64,000 nucleotides of DNA from positions 1 to 64,000 of the forward strand of contig NZ_JAGSOV010000040.1 in assembly GCF_023898865.1 (NCBI RefSeq), read 5' to 3'. Position 1 is the stretch's first letter, and the number at the start of each line of letters is the position of its first letter. This document shows positions 16,978-26,332 of the stretch, one piece after another. Under the pieces are notes generated by a model. It saw only the letters and a list, made by a program, of their open reading frames with translations, ran no database searches and had not been told where the DNA came from. Source of the DNA: Pseudonocardia humida (GTDB taxonomy: Bacteria; Actinomycetota; Actinomycetes; Mycobacteriales; Pseudonocardiaceae). Position numbers and translations under genes: made by a program.

Positions 16978-17998
16978 GTGAACATCAACGACTGGTGGTC
17001 GGCGGATCCGGGGGGAGCGGTTCTGGATGGAGACGACGGACCGCGCCGATCTTGGTGGGGATCTGCACGCGCCGCAGCTCAACGGTGCCGGTCGGCTGGA
17101 GTGGGGGTACGCGCTCGTTGCGGAGACGCGGCCGGGTGATGTGGTGTTTCACTGGCACCGGTCGATGCTGGGACGCCCCGCGCTGGCCGGATGGTCCGTG
17201 ATCACTGGTCCGTTGTCGGTTGAGGACGGCTATCGATGGATGCCGCGGGGCACTCGGGGCCGGGCCCGCGAGGTGCCGACTGAGGGCTCCGGTTGGCGGA
17301 TGCCGTGCGTGGGCTTCACCAAGCTGGCGCACCCGGTCGACGGGCAGTTACTCGCCGCCCGGGAGTTGCGGTTGAAGGCGGTCCTGGACGAGCTGAAAGC
17401 CTCTGTGGCGGGCCCGCCGTACTTCCCGTTCACCTTCTACCGGCCCGGCGAGATCCGTTCGAGCCAGTCCTACCTGACGAAGTTTCCCGCCGGCCTGCTC
17501 GAGGTTCTGCCCGAACTCGCCCCTGCCCGCCCCGCCGCACGGACGGGTGCTGCGGTTGCTCCCGACTCGGGTCGGCGTTCGGAGCCGGGTGGGACGGGTC
17601 GTGTTCAGGATGTGCGGTTGCGTATGGCGGTGGAGCGCCACGCCGTCGAGCTCGCCACGGCGTACTACCTCGACGAGCTCGGCGCGCAGGAGGTCGAGGA
17701 GCTGGGAAAGCCGTTCGACCTGATCGTGCGGGGCCTCGGGGCCACCCGACACGTGGAGGTCAAGGGCAGCACACTAGCGGTGAACGCGGTCGAGCTGACC
17801 GTGAACGAGGTCGCGCACGCCACCCATCACCAGCCCACGGATCTGGTCGTGGTCGACCAAATCCTCGTCCACCATGCCGATGGGGAGAGCCCCGTGACCT
17901 CCGGTGGCCGGCTGCAGATTTGGAAGGACTGGGTGCCTGCGGCAATCGACCTCAGCCCCACCCGATACGCATACGCTCTGCCCGTAACCTCCGTCTGA
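16978..17998 (+). CDS. PUA-like/DUF3883 nuclease, start region frameshifted
   Basis: The open frame begins at ATG 17027 (323 residues), but the family start lies upstream. GTG 16978 followed by NINDWWSADPG runs into a six-G tract (17010-17015), and removing one G yields ERFWMETTDRADLG in frame with the rest. Residues ~20-145 (from 17027) are an EVE/PUA-like reader (RLEWGYALVAETRPGDVVFH, LAGWSVITGP). Residues ~195-300 are a DUF3883 PD-(D/E)XK nuclease with D231 in KPFDLIV and E244-V-K246 in RHVEVKG. It is predicted to cut modified or foreign DNA. The architecture parallels the 4291-5505 protein without the McrA head. An HNH gene follows after 11 bp. Confidence 0.72.
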
Positions 17999-18009
17999 GG
18001 TGGCCAGCC

Positions 18010-18576
18010 ATGATCTCGGAGCCCGGGCCGGTCGGCTCGCAGCGGTTGTCGGTCGTCAGAACGACCTGTCTGAACCGGCCGGTCGCCGCGGCTCGGGAGG
18101 AGTGCGTTCTAGTGGCAGCCCAGGCCGAGGCAGGCGACGACGGGTTTCAGTCACAACGGCCACGGCTTGGTCGGTGGTTGGAAGGACCGCCTCCGGCACC
18201 GGCGTATGTCTCAGCCGCGGACTTCCTCGCCCGAGTCACGTGGGCTGAGGTACTGGAGTGGTGCAAGGGGAAGGCACGGCGGGCGAGCCGGGACAGTGCG
18301 CAGCTCACCCGGATTGACGTTGCGCGGGTCCTGGTCGCTGCCCGCGGCCTGTGCTGCTACTGCGGGAGCCTCGCGGTTGAAAAGTGCCCACCGGGACGTT
18401 GGGAGTTCGTTGGCCGTAGAATCGGCACCCTCGAGCACCGTGATCCATCGTTGAGAGGTCCTGACCGCAACGACCCATCGAACCTGGCTTGGTGTTGTCA
18501 TTGGTGCAACACGCACGAGAGCCAGCGGGTTTCCGGCGCACTCAACGCGGGAGCGTTGTACCCGGACGTTGAATAA
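18010..18576 (+). CDS. HNH endonuclease-like protein
   Basis: The product has 188 residues from the ATG at 18010, 11 bp after the DUF3883 gene, so probably the same operon. The C-terminal half carries a zinc-bound HNH fold: CCYCG (residues ~115), then TLEHRDP with the catalytic His, NDPSNLAWCCHWCNTHE with the conserved Asn and second CxxC. The N-terminal ~80 residues have no recognised domain. It likely cuts DNA together with the upstream base-reading nuclease; this is inference from neighbourhood. Confidence 0.78.
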   Translation: MISEPGPVGSQRLSVVRTTCLNRPVAAAREECVLVAAQAEAGDDGFQSQRPRLGRWLEGPPPAPAYVSAADFLARVTWAEVLEWCKGKARRASRDSAQLTRIDVARVLVAARGLCCYCGSLAVEKCPPGRWEFVGRRIGTLEHRDPSLRGPDRNDPSNLAWCCHWCNTHESQRVSGALNAGALYPDVE

Positions 18577-18663
18577 GCGCCGAGGGACACTTCGATCAGC
18601 TCCCACGGCGGGATCCGAACCGGGCCTCGACGGCGGTGAACACCTGATCAAGCGGTGGTTGGG

Positions 18664-21348
18664 TTAGCCAGGAGTGCGACTGGCCTGTCGCTGAATGGCC
18701 AGCCAACGTCGGAGATCCTGCGCTGCGGCCGTCTTGCCGGTGTTGAGTAAGTCGACCGCAAGGTCCCGGGCTGCGTTCCAGGTGTTGGGATGTCCGTCGC
18801 CGAGTACCCGACGGTACCGTTCGAGGGTGTCGCGGCTCAATTCGGAGGCGGCTTCATGATTGCCAAGTCTGCGTAGATCGGCTGCGAGATTGCCCGATGC
18901 ATCGAGGGTGTCGGGGTGGTCTGGCCCGAGGACGCGGCGGTATCGATCGAGCGTGTCCTCGTCGACTTGTTGAGCGGCGGCGTAGTGGCCCAGCTTGCGT
19001 AGATCAGCGCCGAGGTTGCTCGCGGCGCTAAGCGTGTCGCGATGGTCTAGCCCGAGGACTTGGCGGTAGCGCTTGAGGGTGTCGCGGTCCAGGTCGCGGG
19101 CCGCGCGGTAGTGGCCCAACTTCCGTAGGTCAGTGGCGAGCTTGCCTGCGGCGCACAACGTGTCGGGGTGATCTTGTCCGAGGATGCGGCGGTAGCGCTT
19201 GAGGGTGTCGCGGTCCAGGTCGCGGGCGGCGACGAACTCGCCGTAGCGACGTAGATCAGCCGCGACGTTGCCCGCTGCGATAAGGGTGTCGGGGTGGTCG
19301 GGGCCGGAAATGCGGCGGTGGCGGTCGAGGATGTCGCGGTCGAGGTCGTATGCTGCAGCGTAGCTTCCCAGTCGGCGCAGATCAGCGGCGAGATGGGTTG
19401 CGGCCATGAGGGTGTCGGGGTAGTCGGGGCCGGAAATGCGGCGGTGGCGGTCGAAGATGTCGCGATCGAGGTCGCGAGCAGCGGCGTGGTCTCCAAGTCG
19501 TCGCAAGTCGGTCGCGAGGTCACTCGCTGCCTGGAGCGTCTCAGAATGGTCCCCGCCGAGATTCCGCATATTGAGTTGGTAAGCACGTTGCAGTAATTGT
19601 AGGGCTGGACCTGGTTCACCTCTGGTGTGGAGGTAGATTCCGGCACGGTTGAGCAACCATGCTGCGACATCCGCAACTGCGTCGAGGCCAGTATCTGCCT
19701 CGGTAACGGTAAGAACGTGAGGGAGGAGCTGTCGCCATTGTGGCCAACATTCCGGGTTATTCCATGGGTTCACTTGAAGCGCGCCGGCAAGAAGGCGTAG
19801 TGCGGTTCGGCGAAGGTGTGGCGCGTCAGGATCGTTATGTGTGCGGGCGAGTAGGAGTGCCCGAACGACTCGATGCAACTGAAGGCCATCGACATCGATG
19901 TCCGCGAGTGCGCGGCGACGGAGTAGTTGTGATAGATCGGCCATAGCCAGCGGATCCGCAGCAGCTTCCGCGAGCGGCGCTGGAAGGAGATCGGGTTGTC
20001 TGGTGAACAGTGTTAGTGGGACGTGCTCGGGCGCCAGCTGGGCGGACAGTGAGAGTAGGGCCAATGCGGCTGGTGCATCGGTGGCGAGCCGCTCAAATGC
20101 TAGCGACCACGACGCCGTGAGTGTGTCTGGGTACTCGGCCACCTGGCCACGTGCGAGAGTCTGGTCCACCCGCGTTCTGATTGATTGAATGTAATCCGAG
20201 GCGCTCATGCGGGTCTCCGCGAGGAACGCCCCAGCTTGGCCTACCGCCAATGGTAGATCGCCGACTTCTTCCGCGATCCTCTCGGCAAGATCTGATTGTA
20301 GTGATGGCACTCGCGACCGTAGTAGCACCGTAGATTCTTCGCGGCCAAAGACTCCTATTGGAAGCGGATTCGCTAGATCATCCCAGTTCGGGTTCCGGGA
20401 CGTAATTACCGTATGGCCGCCAGCTGTTGGTAGGAATGCGGCGAGGGCCGCCGGGTCGTCGGCGTTGTCAAACACGATCAACCATCGATCGCGATTTCGA
20501 AGTTCGCCCAGGAGTCTCGAGACCGTCACCGTGATAGATTCGGTACGGTAGTCAAGGCCCAAGGCTCTTGATAGTTCTGCAAGCTGTTCTAGAATGAGGG
20601 TAGGATCTTCGGCGTTTACCCACCAGGCGGCGTCATACTCGTGGCTGAAGCGGTGGGCGTACTCCTTGACGGCCGTACTCTTTCCAATGCCACCCATTCC
20701 GTGGACGGCCTGTACGGCAATTGGGGCGCCTGCGCAGAGCGATCGGCGGAGCTCGGTCAGTAGTGGCACGCGGCCGGTGAAAGAGGCGTTGCGCGCGGGA
20801 ACGTTCCATACGCGCCCTACGGGCATGTTGAGAGTCTGCGCCCTCGGTAGTTCAATAAGTGCTTGATACAGCTTCCGACTGAGCTCCTCGGGAGTTTTAA
20901 CTATCGATATTGTAAAGTTGCTTGTGGCTATCCGGGTGCGGAACGCCGCCTGTCGCGGCCCGTGCTTGAGGTCGACAAACAATTCACGTGGCCCGATGGT
21001 GTCTTCTCCTAGCAGGAACACGAGGCGGGGCATCCCCGCATCGGTCGCCTCGGCGAACTCCAGCTCTGTGTAGCTCATCTCGTGGCTGTCACATACTGGG
21101 GTTCCGTATCGGAACCCCACGATCGCGACATACACGTCACATGCCCGAACAGCGTCCCGCGACAACTGGGCAGGACTGGTGTCGCGTGCAGTGAAGTACT
21201 CCATATCGGCGAGCGCATCGCCCGCTTCGGCGATGGCCCGCTCCGCGGCGGTCATGAAGGACTCACCAGCCGGGAGTCGACGCAACTCTGTCGTATGACT
21301 CAGGAACACTCGACGAGGCAGTACCACCCTTCTAGTATCCCCGTCCAT
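18664..21348 (-). CDS. DUF4062-NB-ARC-TPR STAND protein
   Basis: The product has 894 residues. Residues 12-115 are DUF4062 ([27 protein letters not shown]), a TIR-like fold used as an effector or sensor in antiphage STAND proteins. Residues 185-440 form an NB-ARC ATPase: linker [16 protein letters not shown]-loop GMGGIGKST (217-225), Walker [12 protein letters not shown], and GLPLA-like [13 protein letters not shown]. The C-terminus has about seven 42-residue TPR repeats ([16 protein letters not shown]...), most nearly identical, a sign of recent repeat expansion. Activation by a phage protein bound to the TPRs is the usual model. Composition is AT-richer than neighbours, fitting transfer. 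Confidence 0.87.
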   Translation of the reverse strand: MDGDTRRVVLPRRVFLSHTTELRRLPAGESFMTAAERAIAEAGDALADMEYFTARDTSPAQLSRDAVRACDVYVAIVGFRYGTPVCDSHEMSYTELEFAEATDAGMPRLVFLLGEDTIGPRELFVDLKHGPRQAAFRTRIATSNFTISIVKTPEELSRKLYQALIELPRAQTLNMPVGRVWNVPARNASFTGRVPLLTELRRSLCAGAPIAVQAVHGMGGIGKSTAVKEYAHRFSHEYDAAWWVNAEDPTLILEQLAELSRALGLDYRTESITVTVSRLLGELRNRDRWLIVFDNADDPAALAAFLPTAGGHTVITSRNPNWDDLANPLPIGVFGREESTVLLRSRVPSLQSDLAERIAEEVGDLPLAVGQAGAFLAETRMSASDYIQSIRTRVDQTLARGQVAEYPDTLTASWSLAFERLATDAPAALALLSLSAQLAPEHVPLTLFTRQPDLLPAPLAEAAADPLAMADLSQLLRRRALADIDVDGLQLHRVVRALLLARTHNDPDAPHLRRTALRLLAGALQVNPWNNPECWPQWRQLLPHVLTVTEADTGLDAVADVAAWLLNRAGIYLHTRGEPGPALQLLQRAYQLNMRNLGGDHSETLQAASDLATDLRRLGDHAAARDLDRDIFDRHRRISGPDYPDTLMAATHLAADLRRLGSYAAAYDLDRDILDRHRRISGPDHPDTLIAAGNVAADLRRYGEFVAARDLDRDTLKRYRRILGQDHPDTLCAAGKLATDLRKLGHYRAARDLDRDTLKRYRQVLGLDHRDTLSAASNLGADLRKLGHYAAAQQVDEDTLDRYRRVLGPDHPDTLDASGNLAADLRRLGNHEAASELSRDTLERYRRVLGDGHPNTWNAARDLAVDLLNTGKTAAAQDLRRWLAIQRQASRTPG

Positions 21349-21679
21349 GACGTTCAGGGAAGGGCCGAGCGGTTTCCGACCTGGTTGGAGGCTGGCACGC
21401 GGTCGTAGCGGTGCGCCCGAGCATGAGCGATGCCCTGGTAGACGCGTGATTTCTTAGATCAACTCGCCCAGGTCAGGAGCTTCGGGTGCTTCCCTAGCCC
21501 TTCGGGAATGGCGTCCAACCACGCCCTGATCACTCTGACCGGCGCGCTGCACCGCGCCCGCAACGATCGCGGTATCCGCTGGCGCTGGCTCACGGTCAGC
21601 CTGTTGCGCGTCGGACTCCTCGACAGGGTCCGTTTCCTGCGGGTCTGACCACGGAGCAACCTGATCATCATGACGAGAC

Positions 21680-21870
21680 CGCCGGCGCTGCCGGGTCGAG
21701 GAGAAGAGCCGGATCGTATTGTCGATCCTGGCCGGTGATCTCACCGTCGCCGAAGCGGCGCGGCGGGCGAAGGTGTCCGAGCAGTCCGTCAGGACCCTGG
21801 GAAGCGGCAGCTCCTGGAGGCCAGGCAAGATCGGGCTGAGCGCCGGCCGGTCGGGCCGGTCGATGCGGGA
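21680..21870 (+). pseudogene. Transposase OrfA fragment
   Basis: In one frame EEKSRIVLSILAGDLTVAEA, then ARRAKVSEQSV, matches the HTH start of IS3-like OrfA proteins. The continuation WKRQLLEA and GLSAGRSG is spread over shifted frames, so at least one indel lies near 21800. No catalytic ORF follows. Confidence 0.7.
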
Positions 21871-21959
21871 GCAGCAGGGGCCAACGTGGGCGGACCGCGC
21901 CTCTACGGACGATCAAAGTCCGGAGCCAGAGGTCCGAGTGCCGATCGACCACTGCGGAC

Positions 21960-22105
21960 CCGTCATGCCGCCGATCCACGAACCGATCCACGAACTGCAT
22001 CGCACTGGTCGCAACGGTGCCCGATCCGCCGCACATGGCACCCATTATCGCCGGGCGAGCCAGTCACTTGGGCGGCAGCGTTCGGACTACGGATCAGAAC
22101 GTCAT
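21960..22105. repeat. Diverged dispersed repeat, copy 2
   Basis: Partner of 5538-5684 in the same orientation. The most conserved block is GGCGGCAGCGTTCGGACTAC. Confidence 0.5.
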
Positions 22106-22254
22106 TGCACAACTAGCACTTTCTCTGCCCAGAATGAAAGCGCCGAATTGGATGTGCCGCTGCTTCTCCTATCGGCGACATTGACCGCCCGCCTGTATGG
22201 GCGTTCAGGGCGCAGTTCGTCCGTGCTGCGGAGGCACATCCGTCGCTGGGGGGC

Positions 22255-23076
22255 CTATGGCGCGCTGGCCACGCTCCACCCGATGAGCATGGCGACAACG
22301 ATGCACGCGCCGGTGATCAACCCTACCCGGCCGCGGGACGTGGCCCGGCCCGCGCTCGAAGACTTGGCGGCCGGTCCGGCTCGGTCGATCATCAGTCGCT
22401 CCGCGGCGATCTCCCGGCGCAGCACCAGTATGCAGCACCCCAGCAGGAGGATCTGGACCACAGTGAGGGCGATGGTGCCGCCGAGTAGGCGCGGCTGGTC
22501 GGGCCCGAGCACCAGACGGAACAAGCTGATACCCGTGTTAATCGCGAAGAGGAAGACAATCCACCACAGGACGATTCGCCGGAGAGTCCGCAGGAGGGGA
22601 ACCGGCCGGTCGGGCGGTGCAGGCCGGCGTTCGCGCGGTCGGCGCGACGGTGGGGATCGTTCGCCACGGATCGCCGTGTCGACCCATTCGGCCACCTGCT
22701 CGGCATCCGCCCGGAACGTGACGTGGTCCAGCCGTACGGCCTGCAACCGGGCCAGCCGACGCATGGACTCCGGCAGGTCATCGGCGCGGAGCGGTCGGGC
22801 GCCGTCGACCAGCACTGGCAGGATCTCGATTCCGCGCTCGAGAAGCGTGCCGACCTGCCGGATCACCGCATCTGCCGCGGTCGTCCACGTTGGGTCGACG
22901 ACCACGATGGCGACCTTGCATTGTCGGAGGGCGGAGTCGGTGTCTGCTGCCGTGTCGCTGCTAACAACGACGGAATCGGCCAGGAACACCGCCTTGGACC
23001 CGAATCGCTCGCCGAGCAGGTGGCCGAGCCGACCGGCCGAATGGGCCGATTCGTCCCGGAAGCTGACGAAAATCAC
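22255..23076 (-). CDS. Membrane-anchored TIR-like protein, degenerate TIR
   Basis: The product has 273 residues. The TIR fold spans 1-130 (MIFVSFRDESAHSAGRLGHL start; ILPVLVDGARPL). Three hydrophobic helices follow (about 165-187, 194-213 and 251-269) with a short RREIAAERLMIDR segment between the last two. Aligned to the upstream partner, the catalytic Glu is replaced by Gln (Q74 in VIRQVGTLLERGI), the preceding loop is deleted and the MDVDTI strand has become LADSVV. An NADase activity is therefore unlikely. The start overlaps the partner's stop (ATGA at 23073-23076), so the pair is co-translated. It may serve as a regulatory or sensing subunit (inference). Confidence 0.75.
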   Translation of the reverse strand: MIFVSFRDESAHSAGRLGHLLGERFGSKAVFLADSVVVSSDTAADTDSALRQCKVAIVVVDPTWTTAADAVIRQVGTLLERGIEILPVLVDGARPLRADDLPESMRRLARLQAVRLDHVTFRADAEQVAEWVDTAIRGERSPPSRRPRERRPAPPDRPVPLLRTLRRIVLWWIVFLFAINTGISLFRLVLGPDQPRLLGGTIALTVVQILLLGCCILVLRREIAAERLMIDRAGPAAKSSSAGRATSRGRVGLITGACIVVAMLIGWSVASAP

Positions 23077-24023
23077 CGGACGTTACCGGTGGTCTGCACC
23101 GCGGTGTCGGCCGCCCGGCTGCTGGAGGTCGCTGAGCCGAGACCGACCACCATAGCGACGACCAGGCAGATCACTGCGACGAAGCGGACGCGACGCGGCG
23201 AGACCGCGCGGCGGATGGATTCGATCTTGGCCATGGTCGGAAGTTGCCCGACCAGTAGCCGCTGTGCTGCGATCTCGCGGCGCAACTCGGCGACGCACCA
23301 GCCCAGGCCGCCCAGCACGACGGCCAGCAGACCCCATGAGGCGCCCAGCTTCGCAGTCGGCGACTGGGCGACGACGACTGACCAGAGGACCTGCACCAGC
23401 ATGATGGCCAGCAGGTACGTGCCCCACCACCGACGGGTGCGCCGACCGCTCCGCGCCGCGAGCACAGCGGCGATCTCCTCGACGGAGTCGGGTGTGCCGC
23501 TCGGCGGCGGGTCGGTCCGGTTCCTTGGCCGCCCGCTGCGGCGCAGGTCCGCGGTGTCCACGATGCGCTGCACCGCGTCGAGGATGCGCCTGGCGTCCGC
23601 CGCGAAGCTATCGCGGTCCAGGCTCGTCGCGTTGCGTCTGGCCAGCCCGCTCAGCTTGGCTGGGAGAGCCGTCGCGTCGACCATCCGTGCCCCGTCGACC
23701 AGGATCGGGATGACCGCGATACCACGGCGCAGCGCGGTCCCGATCTCGGTGGCCACGAAGTCGTTGGGATCGTCGATCCGGCGCTGCCCTCGCTCATTGA
23801 CGGCGTCGAGCCACTTCGTGCCGATCGGGGCCAGCAACACGTCACAGCCTGCTATGGCTTGGTCGATCCGCTGCACGAAGTCCTGCCCGTAGTCGATGGT
23901 GTCGACGTCCATGAAGACCCGCGAAGCGCCGAACCGACCGATGAGCAGGTCTGCCAGGCGCCCGGCCGCCGCTGCGGTGTCGTCCCGCCGGTAGCTGACG
24001 AAGATCCCGCCCGAACTTGTCAT
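23073..24023 (-). CDS. Membrane-anchored TIR protein with intact catalytic Glu
   Basis: The product has 316 residues, with an AGGAGGT ribosome site 5 bases before the ATG. The TIR domain covers 5-150 (GIFVSYRRDDTAAAAGRLAD, VFMDVDTIDYGQDF, candidate E93 in DFVATEIGTAL, VIPILVDGARM). After a proline-rich linker come three helices (about 204-224, 231-250 and 287-305), with RREIAAQRLLVGQ between helices 2 and 3. The layout is the same as in the downstream partner, so the two arose by duplication. The TIR is the same subfamily as the second TIR of the 1324-2847 chimera. Predicted function: membrane-tethered NAD hydrolase or signalling TIR in abortive defence, unproven. Confidence 0.8.
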   Translation of the reverse strand: MTSSGGIFVSYRRDDTAAAAGRLADLLIGRFGASRVFMDVDTIDYGQDFVQRIDQAIAGCDVLLAPIGTKWLDAVNERGQRRIDDPNDFVATEIGTALRRGIAVIPILVDGARMVDATALPAKLSGLARRNATSLDRDSFAADARRILDAVQRIVDTADLRRSGRPRNRTDPPPSGTPDSVEEIAAVLAARSGRRTRRWWGTYLLAIMLVQVLWSVVVAQSPTAKLGASWGLLAVVLGGLGWCVAELRREIAAQRLLVGQLPTMAKIESIRRAVSPRRVRFVAVICLVVAMVVGLGSATSSSRAADTAVQTTGNVR

Positions 24024-24714
24024 CGGTACCTCCTACCCATTAGTGGGCGACTCTTCAGAGGACGCCGAGCACGTGCCTGATACGGGAGCCACTGAATCGC
24101 TGAAACGCCCGGATGAGTGCTGCGCCGAGGACGGGTTCGCGACCAAGCCGCAACTCGGATCGCCATGCTCAACCGCGCCTACCACGCTGGCGCGCTGACA
24201 GCGGGTCGTGGGTGACCGCGGACGAGGCCTACGGCCAGAACCCCGCCTTCCGCGCCCGGCTGCCTGCACGGGGAGATCCCGTTTGTGCTGGCCACCCGCA
24301 ACGACGACGTGCTGACCAGCCCGGACGGGCACGCCGCCCGGCCAAGGTGCTGGCCACCATCGCCGGCCTCGGCGAGGACGGGACCGCGGGTGGCGGCTGG
24401 GAACGCTGCTCGATCGGACCCGGCGCACCTGGCGAACGCTCCTCGGGCCGCGGCGGACGACCAATGCCTTCTACTCCTTCCGCTGCTGTGCTGCCGCGGC
24501 TCGAAAGAGCTCGCGAGCAAGGAGCCCGGTCTGCTCGATCGGTGGGAGACCGTCGCCGCACGCCCGGAGCCGTTCGTAGAGCCCGCGCATCGCGGCCCGG
24601 TCGGGGGCACGTACTCGCCGCCGGCGGCGCGCTCGAACGGCCGATGAGCTCGCCAGCGGCGCTGCAGTTGGTCTGCCCGTACCTGTCAATTGCCCACTAC
24701 ACCAGCTCGCCCGG
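24024..24714. other. 691-bp region with IS701 remnant
   Basis: The plus strand holds a scrambled IS701-type fragment (24205-24460). On the minus strand an unassigned 45-codon tail ending at 24471 (AAMRGLYERLRACGDGLPPI, EQTGLLARELFRAAAAQQ) looks like a genuine protein C-terminus without its body. No intact gene. Confidence 0.5.
24205..24460 (+). pseudogene. IS701-type transposase internal fragment
   Basis: Pieces WVTADEAYGQNPAFRARL, PFVLATRNDDVLTSPDGHA, KVLATIAGL and WERCSIGPG occur in order in alternating frames. They match the middle of IS701-family transposases around the second catalytic Asp. Several indels make it non-functional. Confidence 0.7.
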
Positions 24715-25650
24715 TCACAAGTGCCGGTCGAGGAAGCCGAACACCTCGGCCATGGCCTGCTCACCCTCCGGGAGGCCGGGTACGCCGGCGAAGGCGTGCC
24801 ACATGCCCTCCCAGACGCGCAGGTCCGCGGGCACGTCGGCTCGGAGCAGGGCGCGGTGCAACCGGGCGGCGTCGCTCTGCAGCAGGTCGCGGGTGCCGCT
24901 GGTGATGATCGTCGGGACGAAGCCGGGGCCGAAGTCGGCCAGCAGGGGAGAGGCTTCGGGCGCCACTGCGGGAGTGGCGCCCAAGTAGGCGGAGCTGAAC
25001 TTGAGGATCGTGTCCCGGGAGGCGAGCGGGTCGCGCCCGTCGTTGGCGACGTAACTGTCGCCAATCGCCCGCAGGTCTACGGCAGGTTCGAGCAGGGCGG
25101 CGGCCCGGGGCAGCAGCCCGCCGCGTCGGCGCGCCCGCAGGACACTGGACACGAGCAGGTTCGCGCCGGCCGAGGAGCCCGCGGCGACGACTCCGTCGTA
25201 GCGGCGGAGGATGGCGCGGTGCACCCGAGCGGTTTGGTCGAGCGCGACCGGGAACTGCGCGCGCGGGCTGCGTCGGTAGTCCACCGAGTACACGACGATC
25301 CCGAGGGCGTGCGCCATCCGGTACGCCACGTAGTCCCGCGCGTTGAGCAGGGCGAACCCGCCGCCGTGCACGAAGATCCCGGCAACGTCTCGGCGACTCC
25401 GGCGGATCTTTCGAGGCCGGATCCGCACGACGGGGACTCCGTCGATGGCGCGACCCCGCACGCTCAGCCGCAGGTTGCGGCGCAACGCGCTGAGGAAGGG
25501 GCCGTTGAGCGCGTCCAGCTGCGCGTTGAGCTGGTCGGCGAACTGCTGAGTGAGCTGCGGGTCGGGGATCGCGATCGGACTGTTCGCCGCGATGTGCGCG
25601 GCGGCCTCGGCGCTTATCGTCTGGGCTTGGACAGGGTCGATCTGGACCAT
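24715..25650 (-). CDS. Alpha/beta hydrolase of the HSL (hormone-sensitive lipase) type
   Basis: The product has 311 residues from the ATG at 25650. The oxyanion-hole motif HGGGF (about residue 95), the nucleophile elbow GSSAG (~157), an Asp in TSGTRDLLQ (~260) and a His in GMWHAFAG (~287) form the full catalytic set of HSL-family esterases. It hydrolyses short acyl esters or lactone-like substrates, probably in the cytosol since no signal peptide is visible. It stands alone just inside the right-hand attachment scar, with transposon debris downstream. The natural substrate is unknown. Confidence 0.85.
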   Translation of the reverse strand: MVQIDPVQAQTISAEAAAHIAANSPIAIPDPQLTQQFADQLNAQLDALNGPFLSALRRNLRLSVRGRAIDGVPVVRIRPRKIRRSRRDVAGIFVHGGGFALLNARDYVAYRMAHALGIVVYSVDYRRSPRAQFPVALDQTARVHRAILRRYDGVVAAGSSAGANLLVSSVLRARRRGGLLPRAAALLEPAVDLRAIGDSYVANDGRDPLASRDTILKFSSAYLGATPAVAPEASPLLADFGPGFVPTIITSGTRDLLQSDAARLHRALLRADVPADLRVWEGMWHAFAGVPGLPEGEQAMAEVFGFLDRHL

Positions 25651-26332
25651 GGCCGCTCCTCCGTGGGCACCGCTGGCATGGCGCACCGATGACGTCAGGT
25701 GCCATGAGGCACTGCGGCCGTGTGCTGATACCGACCGGCCCGGAAGCCGGGACTACCGAGCTGCCGTAGCGCCGACGCGCATCAACGGCTGACCGGCCGC
25801 CCCGAGCGGGTTGCGCGGCGTCGGATCGCGGCGCGCAGGCCGGCCGCTCGCCCGGGGTGGGTAGGCATCGCCCAGGACGGACGGGCGGCGGCGCCGCTTA
25901 CCGGCATAGCCTGCCGTACTCTCCGCTCGGCCGCCGCCCACGCACCCCGCCGGCCGCGACCCGGGCGTGTCTCCTGGCCGCCGCCGTATCGTTGAGCCAA
26001 GCGGATCTCGGGCGGGCAGCGGGTTGCTTGCGGATCAGCCACTGTGGACAGGCTGTCAATGGCTCGGTCAATGGACGGCGGGCATCAGCATGCAACACAG
26101 GCAGCAGGGACATGTCACAGGTCAGGCTGACCAGGCGAGTCCGGCACGTGGTATCAAGCAGTCGGTCTTTCAATCCGCGGGTTCGGGGTTCGATCCCCCG
26201 GGGGCCCACCGTCTTCGACCTGCAGGTTCGGTGATTCGAAGATCGAGGCCAGACTGTGCCGCTTCACTGAGATCCCATCCGCGCCGAAGCGGTGACAGTC
26301 GGGCCAGCCCAGCCGCCGCGCGACCGGGCGAT
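25651..26332. other. 682-bp region with attachment-site arm
   Basis: No supported gene. It contains the arm motif GCTGTCAATGGCTCGGTCAA at 26053 and the tRNA-Lys 3' fragment 119 bp further on. Right of the fragment the DNA passes into the VanZ/YdcF gene. Confidence 0.6.
26163..26211 (+). repeat. tRNA-Lys 3'-end fragment, attachment-site scar (copy 2)
   Basis: Identical to copy 1 over 26172-26211 and matching it at 47 of 49 positions overall. The anticodon loop reads CTTTCAA here, and the 5' stem no longer pairs, so this copy is more decayed. There is no 5' tRNA half upstream. It marks the probable right boundary of the integrated accessory DNA. Confidence 0.8.

Larger units (their letters stand above)
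21349..22254. other. 906-bp region with IS remnant and dispersed repeat
   Basis: No intact gene. A transposase OrfA remnant (21680-21870) and copy 2 of a 150-bp diverged repeat (21960-22105) are present. The rest shows only short shadow frames. Confidence 0.55.

Noticed and set aside
25898..26209. Minus-strand ORF containing GIEPRTRGLK
   Set aside because: Same tRNA-derived artefact as at 6482-6739.
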